Shown here one piece after another: positions 5,684 to 7,235 of a DNA stretch of 7,235 nucleotides. The translations under genes and the position numbers were made by a program. A model generated the notes under the pieces. It had not been told where the DNA came from. It searched no databases and worked only from the letters and a program-made list of their open reading frames with translations. Source of the DNA: Bacillota bacterium (GTDB lineage: Bacteria > Bacillota > Clostridia > Peptostreptococcales > Anaerovoracaceae); the NCBI GenBank assembly GCA_016284575.1, contig JAEEPD010000038.1, positions 1-7,235 on the forward strand. Reading direction: 5' to 3'. Every line of letters begins with the position of its first letter. Position 1 is the first letter of the stretch.

Positions 5684-5732
5684 ATTTCGGTTAAAACACT
5701 AATACAGGAGTCTGCTCCGCAGGTAAAGAATT

Positions 5733-7235
5733 ATGGCTAAAGAAAAAATCATCAATATTGCAGTTATCGCCCACGTAGATGCCGGCAAGTCCACCCTGGT
5801 GGATGCTTTCCTGGCTCAGTCAGGCGTCTTCCGCGAAAACGAGGAGATGCTGGCCCAGACCATGGACTCGGACGACATCGAAAGGGAAAGAGGCATCACA
5901 ATCTATTCCAAGAACTGCTCCGTCATGCATGGAGACTACAAGATCAACATCGTGGACACCCCGGGTCACGCGGATTTTTCCTCCGAGGTGGAGCGCATCA
6001 TCAAGACTGTGGATACCGTTATCCTGCTGGTGGACAGCTCTGAGGGCCCCATGCCCCAGACCCGCTTTGTGCTTACAAAGGCTCTGGAGCAGAACCTGAA
6101 TCCCATCCTGCTGATCAACAAGATAGACAAGAAGGATGCCCGCATAGACGAGGTGGTGGACGAGGTCTACGAGCTGTTCATGGACCTGGAGGCCAATGAC
6201 AGACAGCTGGATTTCCCCATACTTTACGGCATAGCCCGCCAGGGCATAGTCGTGAGGGATCCTGCGGATGCCGCGAACATTACCGTGGAGTCCGACGGCT
6301 CCAAGGTGCGCAAGCGCGCAGGCGGTCAGGACGGACTGGACATCACACCGCTGTTTGAGACCATAATAGAGCAGTGCGGAGCCTATCCCGACAGGGACGA
6401 GGAGCCTCTGCAGTTCCAGATCTCTTCTCTGGCCTACGACGATTACATCGGCCGCCTCGGCATTGGACGCGTGGACCGCGGTGTCATCCGCGAGGGCCAG
6501 CAGATTGCTGTGGCCAAGCCCGACGGCAGCTTTGCCATGAGAAAGGTGAACCAGTGCTTCGTGTACCGCGGACTTAAGAGAGTGGCGGTGCCCGAGGTAA
6601 GAAGCGGCGATATCTGCGTTATTTCAGGCGTTTCCGACATCACCATCGGCGACACCGTATGCGATCCCGACCATGTGGAGGCTCTTCCCTCTATCAGCAT
6701 AGAGGAGCCCACCCTTTCCATGAACTTCATCGTAAACAAGAGCCCCTTCGCGGGTAAGGAGGGCAAGTTCGTCACCACCCGCCACATAAAGGAGCGTCTG
6801 GAGAAGGAACTGGAGGTTAATGTGGGTCTTAAGGTCGAGGAGACAGATTCCACCGACAGCTTCAAGGTTTCCGGCCGCGGCGAGCTGCATCTTTCCATTC
6901 TTATTGAGAACATGCGCCGCGAGGGCTACGAGCTGGCAGTCTCCAAGCCGGAGGTAATCTGGCACAAGGGCGATAAAGGCCAGCGCCAGGAGCCTGTGGA
7001 GGAGGTCGTCATCGAGGTACCCGATGAATACGCAGGTACCATCATCAACGATCTGAACCTGCGCAAGGGCATAATGGTGGGAATGGACGGCCGCAACGGC
7101 AGGTCCCGCATCACCTACACCGCGCCCACCCGCGGCCTCATGGGCTACAGAAGTCAGTTCATCAACGAGACCAGAGGCGAGGGCACCATGGTCCGCAGAT
7201 TCATAGGCTACGAAGATTACAAGGGTGAGGTCCCC
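5733..7235 (+). CDS. typA: Translational GTPase TypA/BipA (3' end outside the window)
   Basis: 501 codons open to the right edge with no stop; complete TypA proteins have about 600-615 residues, so roughly 100 are missing. TypA is a ribosome-associated GTPase linked to stress and cold growth and to 50S assembly. GTPase motifs are G1 AHVDAGKST (13-21), G2 GITI with T56, G3 DTPGH with H79 (75-79) and G4 NKID (129-132). The beta-barrel domain II and the EF-G-like SGRGELHLSILIENMRREG block (380-398) follow, together with family-specific SPFAGKEGKFVT (337-348). ATG 5733 is preceded by a weak AGG (5721-5723) at 9 nt. Two oddities: A17 replaces the usual histidine of DHG in G1, and about 20 extra residues lie between 178 and 202 compared with B. 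subtilis and E. coli TypA. Residues 83-84 are SS where those proteins have GG. It is clearly TypA rather than EF-G or LepA by the domain blocks, but may be a lineage variant or paralogue. Confidence 0.92.
   Translation, partial: MAKEKIINIAVIAHVDAGKSTLVDAFLAQSGVFRENEEMLAQTMDSDDIERERGITIYSKNCSVMHGDYKINIVDTPGHADFSSEVERIIKTVDTVILLVDSSEGPMPQTRFVLTKALEQNLNPILLINKIDKKDARIDEVVDEVYELFMDLEANDRQLDFPILYGIARQGIVVRDPADAANITVESDGSKVRKRAGGQDGLDITPLFETIIEQCGAYPDRDEEPLQFQISSLAYDDYIGRLGIGRVDRGVIREGQQIAVAKPDGSFAMRKVNQCFVYRGLKRVAVPEVRSGDICVISGVSDITIGDTVCDPDHVEALPSISIEEPTLSMNFIVNKSPFAGKEGKFVTTRHIKERLEKELEVNVGLKVEETDSTDSFKVSGRGELHLSILIENMRREGYELAVSKPEVIWHKGDKGQRQEPVEEVVIEVPDEYAGTIINDLNLRKGIMVGMDGRNGRSRITYTAPTRGLMGYRSQFINETRGEGTMVRRFIGYEDYKGEVP

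Noticed and set aside
1..7235. CRISPR array, insertion sequence, phage or defence system
   Set aside because: No direct-repeat array, terminal inverted repeats, transposase, integrase or nuclease motifs were seen; every sizeable open stretch is explained by metabolic or housekeeping genes.

Overview
The window looks like a chromosomal segment from a Gram-positive anaerobe of the Clostridia (Firmicutes). This is an inference from strong AGGAGG-type ribosome binding sites, short intergenic gaps, frequent ATA and AGG/AGA codons in GC-rich DNA, and a gene set (redoxin, LarA-family enzyme, split UxaA-family dehydratase, split ThrE/YjjPB transporter, PlsC, TypA) seen together mainly in that group. 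I cannot name the species. No mobile element, CRISPR array, rRNA or tRNA is visible.

Layout. (1) Positions 1-102 hold a promoter and leader for a single redoxin-fold gene (103-651), closed by a strong intrinsic terminator (698-726). (2) Positions 783-4795 hold five tightly packed plus-strand genes, spaced by 28, 4, 3 and 9 nt, that read as one operon. They are a LarA-family nickel-pincer hydroxyacid racemase/epimerase, the SAF-domain small subunit and the large subunit of a split UxaA-family dehydratase, and the two halves (YjjP-like and YjjB-like) of a ThrE-type transporter. (3) A hairpin at 4817-4856 lies between this operon and a convergent minus-strand PlsC-type acyltransferase (4870-5598) and probably terminates both. 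(4) A compact divergent promoter region (5599-5732) separates plsC from typA, a translational GTPase of the TypA/BipA family that starts at 5733 and runs off the right edge with no stop.

How the genes may work together. The five-gene operon is the interesting part. The racemase keeps every cofactor and catalytic residue I can recall for LarA. The split dehydratase carries the cysteines seen in E. coli altronate dehydratase. The transporter pair resembles YjjPB, reported as a succinate exporter in E. coli. The simplest reading is a small module that inverts the 2-hydroxyl of a hydroxy or sugar acid, dehydrates one stereoisomer, and moves an acid across the membrane. The substrate cannot be read from sequence. 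The LarA cofactor genes (larB, larC, larE) are not in the window and would have to be elsewhere.
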